From NCBI GenBank assembly GCA_007859745.1, contig SMLU01000001.1, positions 1,302,001 to 1,366,000 on the forward strand: a stretch of DNA of 64,000 bases. Reading direction: 5' to 3'. The notes below the pieces were generated by a model. That model was given only the letters and a program-made list of their open reading frames with translations. It was not told the origin of the DNA and made no database searches. The stretch comes from Phycisphaerae bacterium RAS1 (GTDB lineage Bacteria > Planctomycetota > Phycisphaerae > UBA1845 > Fen-1342). Each line of letters opens with the position of its first letter. Position 1 is the first letter of the stretch. Both the position numbers and the translations under genes were made by a program. Shown in pieces: positions 27,797-36,972 of this stretch.

Positions 27797-28774
27797 ATGA
27801 ACACGCAGACGCGGATCGGCGGCATGACGGCGGAACTCGATGCGCTGCTCCTGGACGGCGAGCCGAACTGGGAGGCGGTTTCGTTCGAGGTGCGCTGTCC
27901 GCGCTGCGACTACAACCTGATGCTGCTCACGACGCCGCGCTGCCCGGAGTGCGGCCTGACGTTTGAGTGGCGCAGGATGCTCGATCAGGAGGCGGGGCGG
28001 AGCCGGTTTCTCTTTGAGCACCACTGGCGCGATCGTCCGGTTCGCTCGTACTTCGGCACGCTGTGGCGGGCGCTGCGGCCGCGGAGTTTCTGGCGCCAGG
28101 TGGCGCTGTACGAGAAGGTTGAGAGCGGACCGCTGTGGTTTGTGTTTCTCACCTCGATGGTGACGCCGTTTGTGCTGTTTCACGCGCTGGCAGCCGTGGT
28201 CGCCGGCGTTCTGGCGTTGGTCGCGCGGCTCGCGTTTGGCGAGTGGCCGGGCTTCCCGGGATCATGGGTGTTCTATTCGCCCTACGGGAGATACGGGCGA
28301 TCCACGGTCGCCGTGCTCAGCGATTACGCGTGGGATCTGGCGGCGGCGGCGTTCACCGCTCCGGCGGCCGCATATGGGCTGATGATGCTGGCGGCCGGGT
28401 TGTACGCGTGCGGCGTGCTGGCGTTGCTGTGCGGACTGTGGCAGACGCTGGGACGCTGCCGCGTGCGGCGCGTTCAACTACTGCGCGTGTGTGCATATTC
28501 CGCGATGGCTGTCTCATGGACGATTTCGCCGTTGTTCCTCGCGCTGCTCCTGATGTTGCTGTGGATGTCGCTCGCGGGTCTGCGCGCGACCATCGATCAG
28601 CGCCTGCTGCTGCTGGGCGTGGCCTGGGTACTGGGATACTCGATCCTGTCCGTGGGCGGCGGGCTGAGTCTGTACCTGAGACTCACGCGGGCGTGGATTG
28701 TGACGGCGACGGTCGTGCTTGTGGCGTTCCTGGCGGCGTTTACGCTCGCGGTCGCGGCGGCCGTGGTTCGCTAA
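27797..28774 (+). CDS. Zinc-ribbon membrane protein (Yip1-like layout)
   Basis: 325 residues. Residues about 34-52 form a zinc ribbon (CPRCDYNLMLL, later CPECGLTFEW), followed by a soluble stretch and five or six membrane segments from about residue 120. The layout (ribbon, linker, Yip1-like membrane domain) recurs in Phycisphaerae. Function unknown. The second protein of the type in this window, longer than the first at 6.5 kb. Confidence 0.72.
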   Translation: MNTQTRIGGMTAELDALLLDGEPNWEAVSFEVRCPRCDYNLMLLTTPRCPECGLTFEWRRMLDQEAGRSRFLFEHHWRDRPVRSYFGTLWRALRPRSFWRQVALYEKVESGPLWFVFLTSMVTPFVLFHALAAVVAGVLALVARLAFGEWPGFPGSWVFYSPYGRYGRSTVAVLSDYAWDLAAAAFTAPAAAYGLMMLAAGLYACGVLALLCGLWQTLGRCRVRRVQLLRVCAYSAMAVSWTISPLFLALLLMLLWMSLAGLRATIDQRLLLLGVAWVLGYSILSVGGGLSLYLRLTRAWIVTATVVLVAFLAAFTLAVAAAVVR

Positions 28775-28780
28775 GAACTC

Positions 28781-28848
28781 AGAACCCCGCACGGAAGTGC
28801 GGGGCCTTCTCGCCCGCCACTTCCGTGGCGGGTTCTGTTAGGCGCTCT
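28781..28848. repeat. Family D palindrome pair, copy 1
   Basis: Two hairpins in series: CCCCGCACGGAAGTGCGGGG and CCCGCCACTTCCGTGGCGGG, bounded by AGAAC and GTTCT. It directly follows the zinc-ribbon gene and may serve as its terminator. Copy 2 is at 45.4 kb and includes the same trailing GGCGCTCT. Confidence 0.8.
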
Positions 28849-28989
28849 AAGCAAGCGGCGTGACATGCGCGACCAACGTGCGGCGGCCGGGCGTGTCTTC
28901 CTTCCGACATGGATGCGTTCGCTTTCCGGAGCAGGGGCTTTGACGGGCGGCGCCCGGCGGCGGATGATCCAAGTTCGAAGGAGAGAGTC

Positions 28990-29304
28990 ATGAGGTCGTG
29001 GCTGGGCGTGCTATCTCGCGTGAGTCTCCTGACCGCTGCGCTGGCGCTGGGGGTCATGAGCGGGTGCGTGTCGGTGAAGGCGCCGGAACGGATTGACGTC
29101 GGCCGCGAGCCGCCCCCGCCGGTGGACAGCAGTCGACTTCCGGCGACGGCGACGCATGATGAGTGTCGCTACGAGCTGGAGAAGGCGTATCAGAACATCC
29201 AGTATCTCGAGGGCGAGAATTCCCGGCTGGAGCGGAAGAGCCAGGAGTACAAGCGTGAACGCGACGACTACAAGAAACGACTGAAACGTTACGAGGATGA
29301 TTAG
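28990..29304 (+). CDS. Small coiled-coil lipoprotein
   Basis: 104 residues from ATG 28990, with GAAGGAGAG directly upstream. Lipoprotein signal ending LALGVMSGC; mature part short and Pro-rich (REPPPPVDSSRLP), then a charged coiled coil to the end (YELEKAYQNIQYLEGENSRL and RERDDYKKRLKRYEDD). Outer-surface or periplasmic anchor of unknown role. The coil could dimerise. A longer frame starting at 28909 exists but lacks the signal peptide at its N-terminus. Confidence 0.7.
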   Translation: MRSWLGVLSRVSLLTAALALGVMSGCVSVKAPERIDVGREPPPPVDSSRLPATATHDECRYELEKAYQNIQYLEGENSRLERKSQEYKRERDDYKKRLKRYEDD

Positions 29305-29327
29305 CGCCTCGACGCGCACTCCGTTTC

Positions 29328-29379
29328 GGGGAGCATCGGCGTCTCGCCGGTGCGCACCGGCGGGACGCCGATGCTCCCC
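29328..29379. repeat. Family E palindrome, copy 1
   Basis: 52-bp palindrome with GGGGAGCATCGGCGTCTCGC on the left and ACGCCGATGCTCCCC on the right; one position differs from a perfect palindrome. Lies 85 bp upstream of addB. Confidence 0.85.
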
Positions 29380-29463
29380 ACGAGAAACCAGGGAGCTGCT
29401 AGACCAGGGCCGAACCTTGCACTTCCGCCGCGGGGCGCGGATCATGCCGGGCGGAGGCCGCGC

Positions 29464-32400
29464 ATGGCGGTGCAGTTTGTGCTGGGGCGAGCGGGGACCG
29501 GCAAGACGAGATACTGTCTCGACGGCGTGATCGCGGGGCTGTGCACTGAGCGCACCCGGCCTGAAGCCAGCGTCATCGGCCCGCGCCTCATCCTGCTCGT
29601 GCCGGAACAGGCCAGCTTTCAGATGGAACATGCGCTCGCGCGGCGCGCGCCGGGCGGGGCCTACACCCGCGCCGAAGTGCTCAGCTTCACCCGCCTGGCG
29701 CAGCGCGTGTTCAACGAAACCGGAACCGCCGCGAGGACCCTCGCGCCGCACGCGCGGCAGATGGCGCTGCGCTGTGTGGTCCAAAGGCTGGGCGATCAGC
29801 TCGGGCCGTGGCAGGCGGCGGCGGAGTCGGCTGGGTTCTTCGCCGAGCTGGACCGGTTGCTGGCGGAATTGCTGCGTGAGGACGTGTCGCCGGAGGCGCT
29901 GCGGGCCGCGGCGGAGCAGTCGGATGACGCGGATACGCTGGCGCGGGGGCGCCTGGTGGGTCATGTGCTTGAGGCCTATCTCGCATGGCTGGGGCGCGAC
30001 CGGATTGACCCGGCGGCCCAGCAGCGCCTGCTGCGCGACCTGCTGCCGAAGGTCTCCTGGATCGATGGCGCCGAAATCTGGGTGGATGGCTTTGCCGACT
30101 TCAGCGGGCAGGAGACGGCCACGCTGGTTGAGTTGGCGAAGCGGGCGGCGGCGATGCGGATCACGTTGCTGCTCGACCCGGCGTCCGGCGCCGTGCAAGA
30201 CCCCGGTGTGGCACTGGATCCGCTGAGCCTCTTCTACAAGACCGAGCAGACGTATCAACGGCTTTGCCGCCGGCTGATGCAGGAAGGGGTGCGCGTTGAG
30301 CCGCCGCTGGACGTGACGGGCCCGATTCCGCCGCGTTTTTCAAGCGCGGCGGCGCTGGCGGCGCTGGAAGCCGGGCTGGCCTCGGCCGAAGGGCCGGCGC
30401 CGCGTGCAGTGCAGCGCGAGGTCGGGGCGAGTGTGCGGGTCATCGCCTGCGCGTCCCATCGCGACGAGCTGCGCGAGGCCGCCCGCTTCATTCACCGCCG
30501 TGTGAAGGAGGGCCGGGCGCACTATCGCGACTTTGCCATCATCGCCCGGCATCTCGCGCCGCTGGCCGACCTCGCCGCGGAGGTTCTCGACGAATACGAA
30601 ATCCCGTATTTCATCGACGCCCGCCGGCCGCTCGCCGGGCATCCGCTCGTGCGGCTGATCGACGCGCTGCTTTGCGCCATCGACGACGACCTGTCGCTCG
30701 ATTCCATGACCCGCCTCCTGCGGACGGGCTTGCTCCCGTTGACGATTGACCAGACCGAGCGGCTCGAAAACCAGATGACGGCGTTCGCGGTGCACGGCGG
30801 CAAGCTATGGTCGCAGCCGTGGAACTTCGAGGCCGAGTCGCGCGCCTCTGGCGCCGCGCCGGCCGATTCCGCCTCAGCCGAGCTCGATGCGGCCCGCTTT
30901 CAAGTCGTTGCGGCGCTTCAGGTCATGCTGGGCCGCGCGATGCACGAGCGCCCGGGCGGCCGATGGTGGGCTGAATCGCTGCTGCAATTGCTCGAAGCGC
31001 TGCATGTGCCGCGCACGCTCAGCAACTGGATTCGTCAGGCGCAGGAGCGGCAGAGCTGGGAAGAGGCGGAGATTCATCGCCTGGCATGGGAGGCCGTCTG
31101 CGATGCGCTCGACGACGTGCACGACGTCCTTGGCGAGACGGCGCTCAGCACGCGCGATGTCGCCGCTGTCTTGGGCGGCGCCCTCCAGGAGCAGACGCTG
31201 GCCCTGGCGCCGCCGACGCTCGACCAGGTGCTGGTCAGCTCAATCGACCGCAGCCGGCATCCCGACATTCGCCACGCGTGGCTGATCGGGATGAATGAGG
31301 GGCTGTTCCCGGCGCCGGCGGCGGAAGGCGGTTTGCTCTCGCGCGAGCAGCGCGAACGACTATCGGCGGCGGGGGTCGGCCTGCGCCGCCGCGAGGAGGA
31401 TGTGCTCGGCGAGCGGCTGCTGGCCTACATTGCCTGCACGCGCCCGTCGGAGTCGCTGACGATCAGCCACGGGGCCGTCGGTGAGGACGGCGGGGCGCTC
31501 CAGCCGTCGCCGCTGCTGGCGGAGATCAAGCGCGCCCTTCCCGGTCTTCGCTACGTGCAAAGCGGCGGCGCGCAGGTCTTGCCCCTGCCGAAGGCGGGCG
31601 AGACGCCCGCCCCACCCGAACCACCGGCGACGCTACGCGAGCTGGCGTGGGCGATCCTCGAAGCGCCGGAGACGTCGGACCTGAGCAAGCAACGGCTCGA
31701 GGCCGTTCGAACGCGCATCGAACGCGCGCCTGGCGCCAGCGAGCGGTTTGCGCGGCTGCTGCGCGGGGCGACATATCGGAACGAGACGGCGGCGGTCGGC
31801 CCATTCCGACGGCCGGAGACGACGCCGCACGGCCCGGTGTGGGAGACGTCGGCATCCGAGATTGAAACGTACCTGCAATGTCCATTTCAACATTTCGCGA
31901 AGTATGGCCTCAGGCTCGAAGCGCAGCGCGGGCCGCGACACGTCACGTGGGACATCGGAAGCGACGTGCATCGGATTCTGGCAGACGCGATGCGCCGCGC
32001 CCTTCAGCTTGGCGATGTTCGCGAGCTGGCGGACGCGGAATGGCTCCAGGCGCTCGCGCCGGCGATCGAGGCGCATCGGGCGGAATTGAGCGAGTCATTC
32101 CGCCAGCGCCGCCCGCATGATGCATTCCTGCGTGAGCTGCTGCCCGCGCTGGCGGAGGATGTGCTGCTGGCTCACGCGGCGCGGCTGCGGCGGGGCGAGT
32201 TCGTCCCGATGGCGACCGAGCAGCCGCTCGATCCGCTCATACCGCTGGGCGCGCGGTTTATCCGGCTCCGCGGAAGCATTGATCGCATCGACGCGCGGCA
32301 GCAGCGTGGGCGGACGCGACTGCTGATCTACGACTACAAGTCGTCGCTCAAGGCGCCGACGCCGGGCGCGTTTCTGGTTCAGCCATGGTTGCAGATCTTC

Positions 32401-32928
32401 GCGTATGCGATCGCGGCGCCGGCCCTGTCCGAGTCCGGACCGGCGCAGGTAATCGGCGTACTGCTCGCGCCGCTGTTTTCTGATCTGAAGGCGGCGGAAG
32501 CCCCCCGCGAACACGGCGCCTCGCTGGAAGAGCAGCGGATGATCGCCCTGCGGCCGCGCGGCCGATTCCTGCTCAGCGCGCTGGGGGGGATTGACCGGCA
32601 GGTGTCCACAACGCGTTCGCCGGTGGTTTTCGTGAAGTTGAAGAAGGACGGCGAGCCGGACAAATACTCGGACACGGTCGACGAGTCGCAGTTCGCCGCG
32701 TACCTGGAAGCCGCGCGGCAGACGCTGGACCTGGCGGCGACGGGCGTTGAGACGGGCGACGTCGCGATCGCGCCGCTGGTGCATCGCCGTGTGCTGGCCT
32801 GCCGGCACTGCGAGTACGCCGCCGTGTGCCGCTTCGAGCGCGTCTACAACCGGCCGCGGCCGGCCGAGTCGACGCTCCCGCGCGTGGGCGACGCCGCGGC
32901 AGCGGACGCAGGGGAGGACCAGGAATGA
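29464..32928 (+). CDS. addB: AddB-type helicase-nuclease subunit
   Basis: 1154 residues. Partner of AddA in the RecBCD-like complex that processes double-strand breaks and degrades linear DNA. Starts MAVQFVLGRAGTGKTRYCLD with a Walker-A-like GRAGTGKT. The C-terminal nuclease has GSIDRID and LLIYDYKSS. The iron-sulfur cluster that AddB proteins use for stability is complete: Cys806 (in LQCPFQHF) plus Cys1113, Cys1116 and Cys1122 in CRHCEYAAVC. I start at ATG 29464; upstream codons run through the family E palindrome. The stop overlaps addA (ATGA). Residues about 710-720 hold a small palindromic insert (GCGGGCGAGACGCCCGC). Confidence 0.92.
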   Translation: MAVQFVLGRAGTGKTRYCLDGVIAGLCTERTRPEASVIGPRLILLVPEQASFQMEHALARRAPGGAYTRAEVLSFTRLAQRVFNETGTAARTLAPHARQMALRCVVQRLGDQLGPWQAAAESAGFFAELDRLLAELLREDVSPEALRAAAEQSDDADTLARGRLVGHVLEAYLAWLGRDRIDPAAQQRLLRDLLPKVSWIDGAEIWVDGFADFSGQETATLVELAKRAAAMRITLLLDPASGAVQDPGVALDPLSLFYKTEQTYQRLCRRLMQEGVRVEPPLDVTGPIPPRFSSAAALAALEAGLASAEGPAPRAVQREVGASVRVIACASHRDELREAARFIHRRVKEGRAHYRDFAIIARHLAPLADLAAEVLDEYEIPYFIDARRPLAGHPLVRLIDALLCAIDDDLSLDSMTRLLRTGLLPLTIDQTERLENQMTAFAVHGGKLWSQPWNFEAESRASGAAPADSASAELDAARFQVVAALQVMLGRAMHERPGGRWWAESLLQLLEALHVPRTLSNWIRQAQERQSWEEAEIHRLAWEAVCDALDDVHDVLGETALSTRDVAAVLGGALQEQTLALAPPTLDQVLVSSIDRSRHPDIRHAWLIGMNEGLFPAPAAEGGLLSREQRERLSAAGVGLRRREEDVLGERLLAYIACTRPSESLTISHGAVGEDGGALQPSPLLAEIKRALPGLRYVQSGGAQVLPLPKAGETPAPPEPPATLRELAWAILEAPETSDLSKQRLEAVRTRIERAPGASERFARLLRGATYRNETAAVGPFRRPETTPHGPVWETSASEIETYLQCPFQHFAKYGLRLEAQRGPRHVTWDIGSDVHRILADAMRRALQLGDVRELADAEWLQALAPAIEAHRAELSESFRQRRPHDAFLRELLPALAEDVLLAHAARLRRGEFVPMATEQPLDPLIPLGARFIRLRGSIDRIDARQQRGRTRLLIYDYKSSLKAPTPGAFLVQPWLQIFAYAIAAPALSESGPAQVIGVLLAPLFSDLKAAEAPREHGASLEEQRMIALRPRGRFLLSALGGIDRQVSTTRSPVVFVKLKKDGEPDKYSDTVDESQFAAYLEAARQTLDLAATGVETGDVAIAPLVHRRVLACRHCEYAAVCRFERVYNRPRPAESTLPRVGDAAAADAGEDQE

Positions 32929-35900
32929 ACCCGCGCTGGACCGACGCACAGCTCGCGGCGATCACGCATCGCGGGTCGGACCTGTTGCTGGCGGCTTCGG
33001 CCGGATCGGGAAAGACGGAGGTGCTGACGAGCCGGTATGTCGACCTGCTGGCCGACGCGGCGCGGCCCTGCGGCGTCACGCAAATGCTGGTTGTCACCTT
33101 TACCCGTGCCGCCGCCGCCGAGCTGCGCGTGCGGCTGGCGCGGCTGCTGCGCGAGCGGGCCGAGGCCTCGGACACGCCGGGCGAAAGGCGCGGCCATCTG
33201 CGGCGGCAGGCGGCCCTGCTCGACCTGGCGGAGATCGGCACGATCGACGCCTGGTGCGGCCGGCTGGTGCGCGAGAACTTCGACGCCGCGGGGATGGATC
33301 CGGCGTTTCGAATCCTGGATGAGCTCGAGGCGGAGGAGCTTCGCGAGCGCGAGCTGGAGCGCGTATTCGAGGAACTGTACGTCGAGTCGAGCGCGACGGC
33401 GGAGCAGGCGCGCGCCTGGATCCGCCGTCACACGCAGGCCAGTGATGCGTTTCTCAGAAACGCGGTGCGCGGACTGAGCCGATTTCGCGAGGGACTGCCC
33501 GACCCCGATGCGTGGCTGCGGCGGGTGCACGAAGGCTGCGAGCTGTCCGACGAGGCCATGTCCGAGGCGGCGCGGAGCCGGCTGGCGGAGGAACTGCGGT
33601 GCGAGCTTGGGTTTCAGGCTGAGCAGGTGAGCAGCCTCGCGTCCGCCCCGCCGGCTCTGTTGGAGTACGCGCGCATGCTCCGCGGCTGGGCCGAGCGACT
33701 GGCCGATGCCCGATGCTTGCCGGATGTACTGGCGGCGATCGAAAACTGGGCGTTTCCACGAGCGAAACGGGGCACCGACTCGGATCTGTGCGACGACATC
33801 CGCAAGCGCTGGTTCGAGAAACGCCTTCAGAAGCACTGGGAGCGTGAGCGCATCGAACGCTTCATCGTCGACGCCGCCGATGCGGGCCGCTGCACGCGGA
33901 CGCTGCTCGACATCGAGGCCCGCTATCAGGAACGGCTGCGAGTCGCGAAGTCCGCCGCCGGCGCCTACGAACATGCCGACGTCGCCGCCGCCGCACTGCG
34001 GCTGCTGGGCACGCCGGACAGCCGCGGCAACTTCTCGCCGACGCCGCTGGCGCGATCGCTGCAACGGCGTTACGAGCACGTGCTGATCGACGAGTTCCAG
34101 GACACCAGCCCGGTGCAGGTGGCATTGCTGCGGCTCGTTTCGCGCGACGAGCCGGGGCGGACGAATTGCTTCATGGTCGGCGACGTGAAGCAGAGCATCT
34201 ACGGCTTCCGGGGGGCGGAACCGCGGCTTTTTTCGGCGCTGGCGGCCGACCTGAGCTCACAAACGCGCGCAGGAGAGCTGAGATATCTGTCGCACAATTT
34301 CCGCACGCACGACCTTCTCCTGGAGCCGCTGAACGCGCTGTTCGAGCGGCTCTTTGATCGACAGTTCGGCGGGGCTGCATACGGCCCGGAAGAGCGGCTG
34401 GTCGCTGGCCGCGGCGAGCTCGACAACCCGTCGCTGGCCGGCGAGCCGCGATTGAGCGTGCACGTGCTCGAATCTCAGCGCCGCGGCGGCCATGACGATG
34501 ACGAGATGACGGAAGAAGACGACGAAACGGACCTTGAGAATGTAGAGCGCGAGGCGCAGGTCGCGGCGCGCGAGATTCACCGGCTTATTCACGACGGCGC
34601 GATGAAGCTGACCAGGGACGAGAACGACGCTCCAGCGCTGCGGCCGATCGGCTACGAAGATATCGCGATTCTGCTGCGCTCGGCGAAGGTGAATGCCGGA
34701 CGCGTGGCCGGCATTCTGCGCGACCAGGGCATTCCCTCGTCCGTCTGCGGGCGCGAGACGATTCTCGACGCGCCCGAGGTGGTCGACGTTCAGAATGTCC
34801 TGCGGCTGCTGGTCAATCGCCGGCAGGATGTGCCGCTGGCGGCGTACCTGCGCGGGCCGCTGGTGGGGCTGTCCGAGCCGGAGCTGCTGGCGATCCGCGG
34901 CTGCTGGTCCGGCCGCGGGGCCTTTCTCGACGCGGTCGAAGCTGCCCGGCGGCGCTGCGACGATGCGCCGCTGCGGCAGCGCGTCACGGCGGCGATGGAT
35001 CAGCTCGACGCGTGGCGGAGCGTCGCGCGGATCGCGGCACTGCCCGAGCTGATTCGACGGATCATGAGTGACGCGGAGCTACCGCACTTCGCGCGCGGGC
35101 TGAAACTGGGCGAGCATCGCGTGGCGCGCTTGCGGGCGATGCAGGCGCTGGCCGGCGATTTCTCGCAGGGGCAGCGCAGCGGTGTCGCGGAGTTCGTCGC
35201 GTTTCTGGATCGCGTCGCGGTCTCGGATTCGCCGCCGACGGTGACGGTGCCGGCGGGGCGCAGCGCCGTGCCCATCATGACGATTCACGCGGCCAAGGGG
35301 CTGGAATACCCGGTCGTGTTTCTGCTCAATAGCGGCGCGCGGTTCAACTACGGGCATCGCCCCGCGTCGATGACGCTGGATGCCAAGGCGGGCATCGGGC
35401 TGAGATTCGCCGACCGCGTGCAGCGCCGCATCATCCGCGCGGCGGAGCACTTCCTGGGCGACCGAGCCCTCTCGCAGCGGCTGGTCGAAGAGGAACTGCG
35501 TCTGCTGTACGTCGCGGCGACCCGCGCGCGCGAGCGGCTGTTCATCATCGGGCACGCCGCGGCGGACGCATGGCAGAAACAACTCGATCGATGGAGCCAG
35601 CGAAGTGGTCCGCCGCTGCTCGTCCGGCGGGACGCGGGAAGCCTGCTGGAGTGGGTGCTCATGGGACTCGCCGCCGCGCCGAGCCAATGCAGGTCACCGT
35701 TCCGAGTTGCCGAGGAGGCGCCGATCGTGCGTGCGCGCCGCGCGCCGGACAGCTCCCCTGCCGGCGACGCCGCACTGCCGCCGGCGCCCGAAGACGCCGC
35801 CTGGGCGGATCAGGCGGCGGCCGAGCTGCTGACGCCGCGCGACATCGGCTGGTCGCGCTTTCCGGCGGTGCTGTCGGTTTCAGCGGTCAAGGAGCTGGCG

Positions 35901-36698
35901 CGGCGCGACCCGGCGGCGGACCGGCCGGCGACGCTGCGCGAGCCGGCGGCGGCTCTGTCCCGGCCGACTTTCGCGGGCGAGCCGGAGGACGGCCGCGCTT
36001 TGGGCGACGCGACGCATCGATTTCTGCAACTTGCCGACATGTCGCGGCTGGGCACTCCGGCGGGCGTCGCGGCCGAGTTGGCGCGACTCGCGGACCAGGG
36101 GCGGCTGACGGCCGATGCCGTCCGGCAGATCGACGCGGGGGACATCGTCTGGCTGGCGACGGGTGAGGTGGGACAATTGCTGGCCACGTTGCCGCTGTGG
36201 CGCGAGCTGCCGTTTGTGTACGCGATGCGCCCGAGCGTCTCCGAACCCGCCGCGCCCGGCGGCGAAGTGAGTTCGATGGCGCATCCCGATCTGCCGCTTT
36301 GGAACGTCACGCCGCCGCCGGGGGTGGGGGGTTCGGAGCCACTCTCGCGGGCGCGGAGCGCGCCGCCGTCCGCCTCTGCGTCCGACGAACATACGGTCGT
36401 CCGCGGCGTGATCGACTGCATTGCGGAAACGCCGCACGGGCTGCTCCTGGTCGACTACAAGACCGACCGGGTTCGGGACGAGCGGCAACTGGCGGAGCGG
36501 GTGGCAGCCTACTCCATGCAAGTCCGGCTCTACGCACAGGCGGCTGCGGCGCTCCTGGGTCGTCCGGTGGCGCGGGCGGTGCTGGCATTCTTGCGCGAGC
36601 GGCGGCTGGTGGAAGTGCCGCTGGCGGGCGGGGCGGTCGAGCTGCGGCGGTCGGCCGAGGGCGGGGCGCAGCCGACGATTATCGACAGGATCGCGTAG
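32925..36698 (+). CDS. addA: AddA-type UvrD-family helicase-nuclease
   Basis: 1257 residues, starting at ATG 32925 inside the ATGA overlap with addB, so the two are translated together. Helicase motifs: AASAGSGKTEVL (Walker A), VVTFTRAAAAELR, DEFQDTSPVQ, MVGDVKQSIYGFRGAEP, TIHAAKGLEYPVVFLLN and LLYVAATRARERLFI. The C-terminal RecB-type nuclease has GVIDCI and LLVDYKTD. The complex resects DNA ends in repair. Odd: a 97-bp family B palindrome is inserted near residues 1106-1138, between helicase and nuclease. The 3' end is bordered by a 220-bp REP element. Confidence 0.94.
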   Translation: MNPRWTDAQLAAITHRGSDLLLAASAGSGKTEVLTSRYVDLLADAARPCGVTQMLVVTFTRAAAAELRVRLARLLRERAEASDTPGERRGHLRRQAALLDLAEIGTIDAWCGRLVRENFDAAGMDPAFRILDELEAEELRERELERVFEELYVESSATAEQARAWIRRHTQASDAFLRNAVRGLSRFREGLPDPDAWLRRVHEGCELSDEAMSEAARSRLAEELRCELGFQAEQVSSLASAPPALLEYARMLRGWAERLADARCLPDVLAAIENWAFPRAKRGTDSDLCDDIRKRWFEKRLQKHWERERIERFIVDAADAGRCTRTLLDIEARYQERLRVAKSAAGAYEHADVAAAALRLLGTPDSRGNFSPTPLARSLQRRYEHVLIDEFQDTSPVQVALLRLVSRDEPGRTNCFMVGDVKQSIYGFRGAEPRLFSALAADLSSQTRAGELRYLSHNFRTHDLLLEPLNALFERLFDRQFGGAAYGPEERLVAGRGELDNPSLAGEPRLSVHVLESQRRGGHDDDEMTEEDDETDLENVEREAQVAAREIHRLIHDGAMKLTRDENDAPALRPIGYEDIAILLRSAKVNAGRVAGILRDQGIPSSVCGRETILDAPEVVDVQNVLRLLVNRRQDVPLAAYLRGPLVGLSEPELLAIRGCWSGRGAFLDAVEAARRRCDDAPLRQRVTAAMDQLDAWRSVARIAALPELIRRIMSDAELPHFARGLKLGEHRVARLRAMQALAGDFSQGQRSGVAEFVAFLDRVAVSDSPPTVTVPAGRSAVPIMTIHAAKGLEYPVVFLLNSGARFNYGHRPASMTLDAKAGIGLRFADRVQRRIIRAAEHFLGDRALSQRLVEEELRLLYVAATRARERLFIIGHAAADAWQKQLDRWSQRSGPPLLVRRDAGSLLEWVLMGLAAAPSQCRSPFRVAEEAPIVRARRAPDSSPAGDAALPPAPEDAAWADQAAAELLTPRDIGWSRFPAVLSVSAVKELARRDPAADRPATLREPAAALSRPTFAGEPEDGRALGDATHRFLQLADMSRLGTPAGVAAELARLADQGRLTADAVRQIDAGDIVWLATGEVGQLLATLPLWRELPFVYAMRPSVSEPAAPGGEVSSMAHPDLPLWNVTPPPGVGGSEPLSRARSAPPSASASDEHTVVRGVIDCIAETPHGLLLVDYKTDRVRDERQLAERVAAYSMQVRLYAQAAAALLGRPVARAVLAFLRERRLVEVPLAGGAVELRRSAEGGAQPTIIDRIA
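36241..36337 (+). repeat. Family B repeat, copy 5, inside addA
   Basis: 97 bp from CCGAACCCGCCGCGCCCGGC to GGGGGGTTCGGA, the same length and order of words as the intergenic family B copies. It is diverged, as expected if kept open by selection, and the frame passes through it, adding about 32 residues rich in Pro and Gly. Confidence 0.7.
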
Positions 36699-36934
36699 CC
36701 GGGCCGCCGCGGCGATTGAGCGCCGGGTGCCACTGGCGGCTCGCCCGCCCGTGCCGTCGTCGGATGATCCTCAGTATTCCAGCGGCGTGATCGTCGGCAA
36801 GACGGCGTCGAAGAACTGATTTGGCTGCCGCCGCACACTTTCAATTCGCGCTGGCGGGCAAGCCGCCAGTGGCACCCATGCCCGTGGCCTCCTGACGATT
36901 ATCGACAGGATCGTCTGGCCGGGCCGTCGCGGCG
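36674..36934. mobile_element. Non-autonomous REP element with RAYT 3' remnant
   Basis: Between two 41-bp direct repeats (36674-36714 and 36894-36934, exactly 220 bp apart, 37 of 41 bases alike by eye) lie a REP (36726-36754), about 52 bp matching the 3' end of the RAYT gene at 40.6 kb at roughly 90%, and an inverted REP (36849-36877). The first direct repeat covers the last codons of addA. The block from REP to RAYT tail is colinear with 40597-40684. Reads as an internally deleted relative of the RAYT unit, inserted or duplicated at addA. Confidence 0.65.
36771..36813 (-). pseudogene. RAYT C-terminal fragment
   Basis: Read on the minus strand it ends FFDAVLPTITPLEY and stop, against PFDAALPRITPLEF and stop in the RAYT pseudogene at 40.6 kb. 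Only the last 14 or so codons are left. Confidence 0.65.
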
Positions 36935-36944
36935 CGGGTATTGT

Positions 36945-36962
36945 TGAATAAGCGTTCATTCA
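36945..36962. promoter_or_regulatory. Possible TetR operator
   Basis: TGAATAAGCGTTCATTCA: outer TGAAT and ATTCA are inverted, like many TetR-family operators. It ends ten bases before the start of the TetR gene. A related 18-mer occurs at 37637. Confidence 0.45.
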
Positions 36963-36972
36963 TGAGGCAGCC

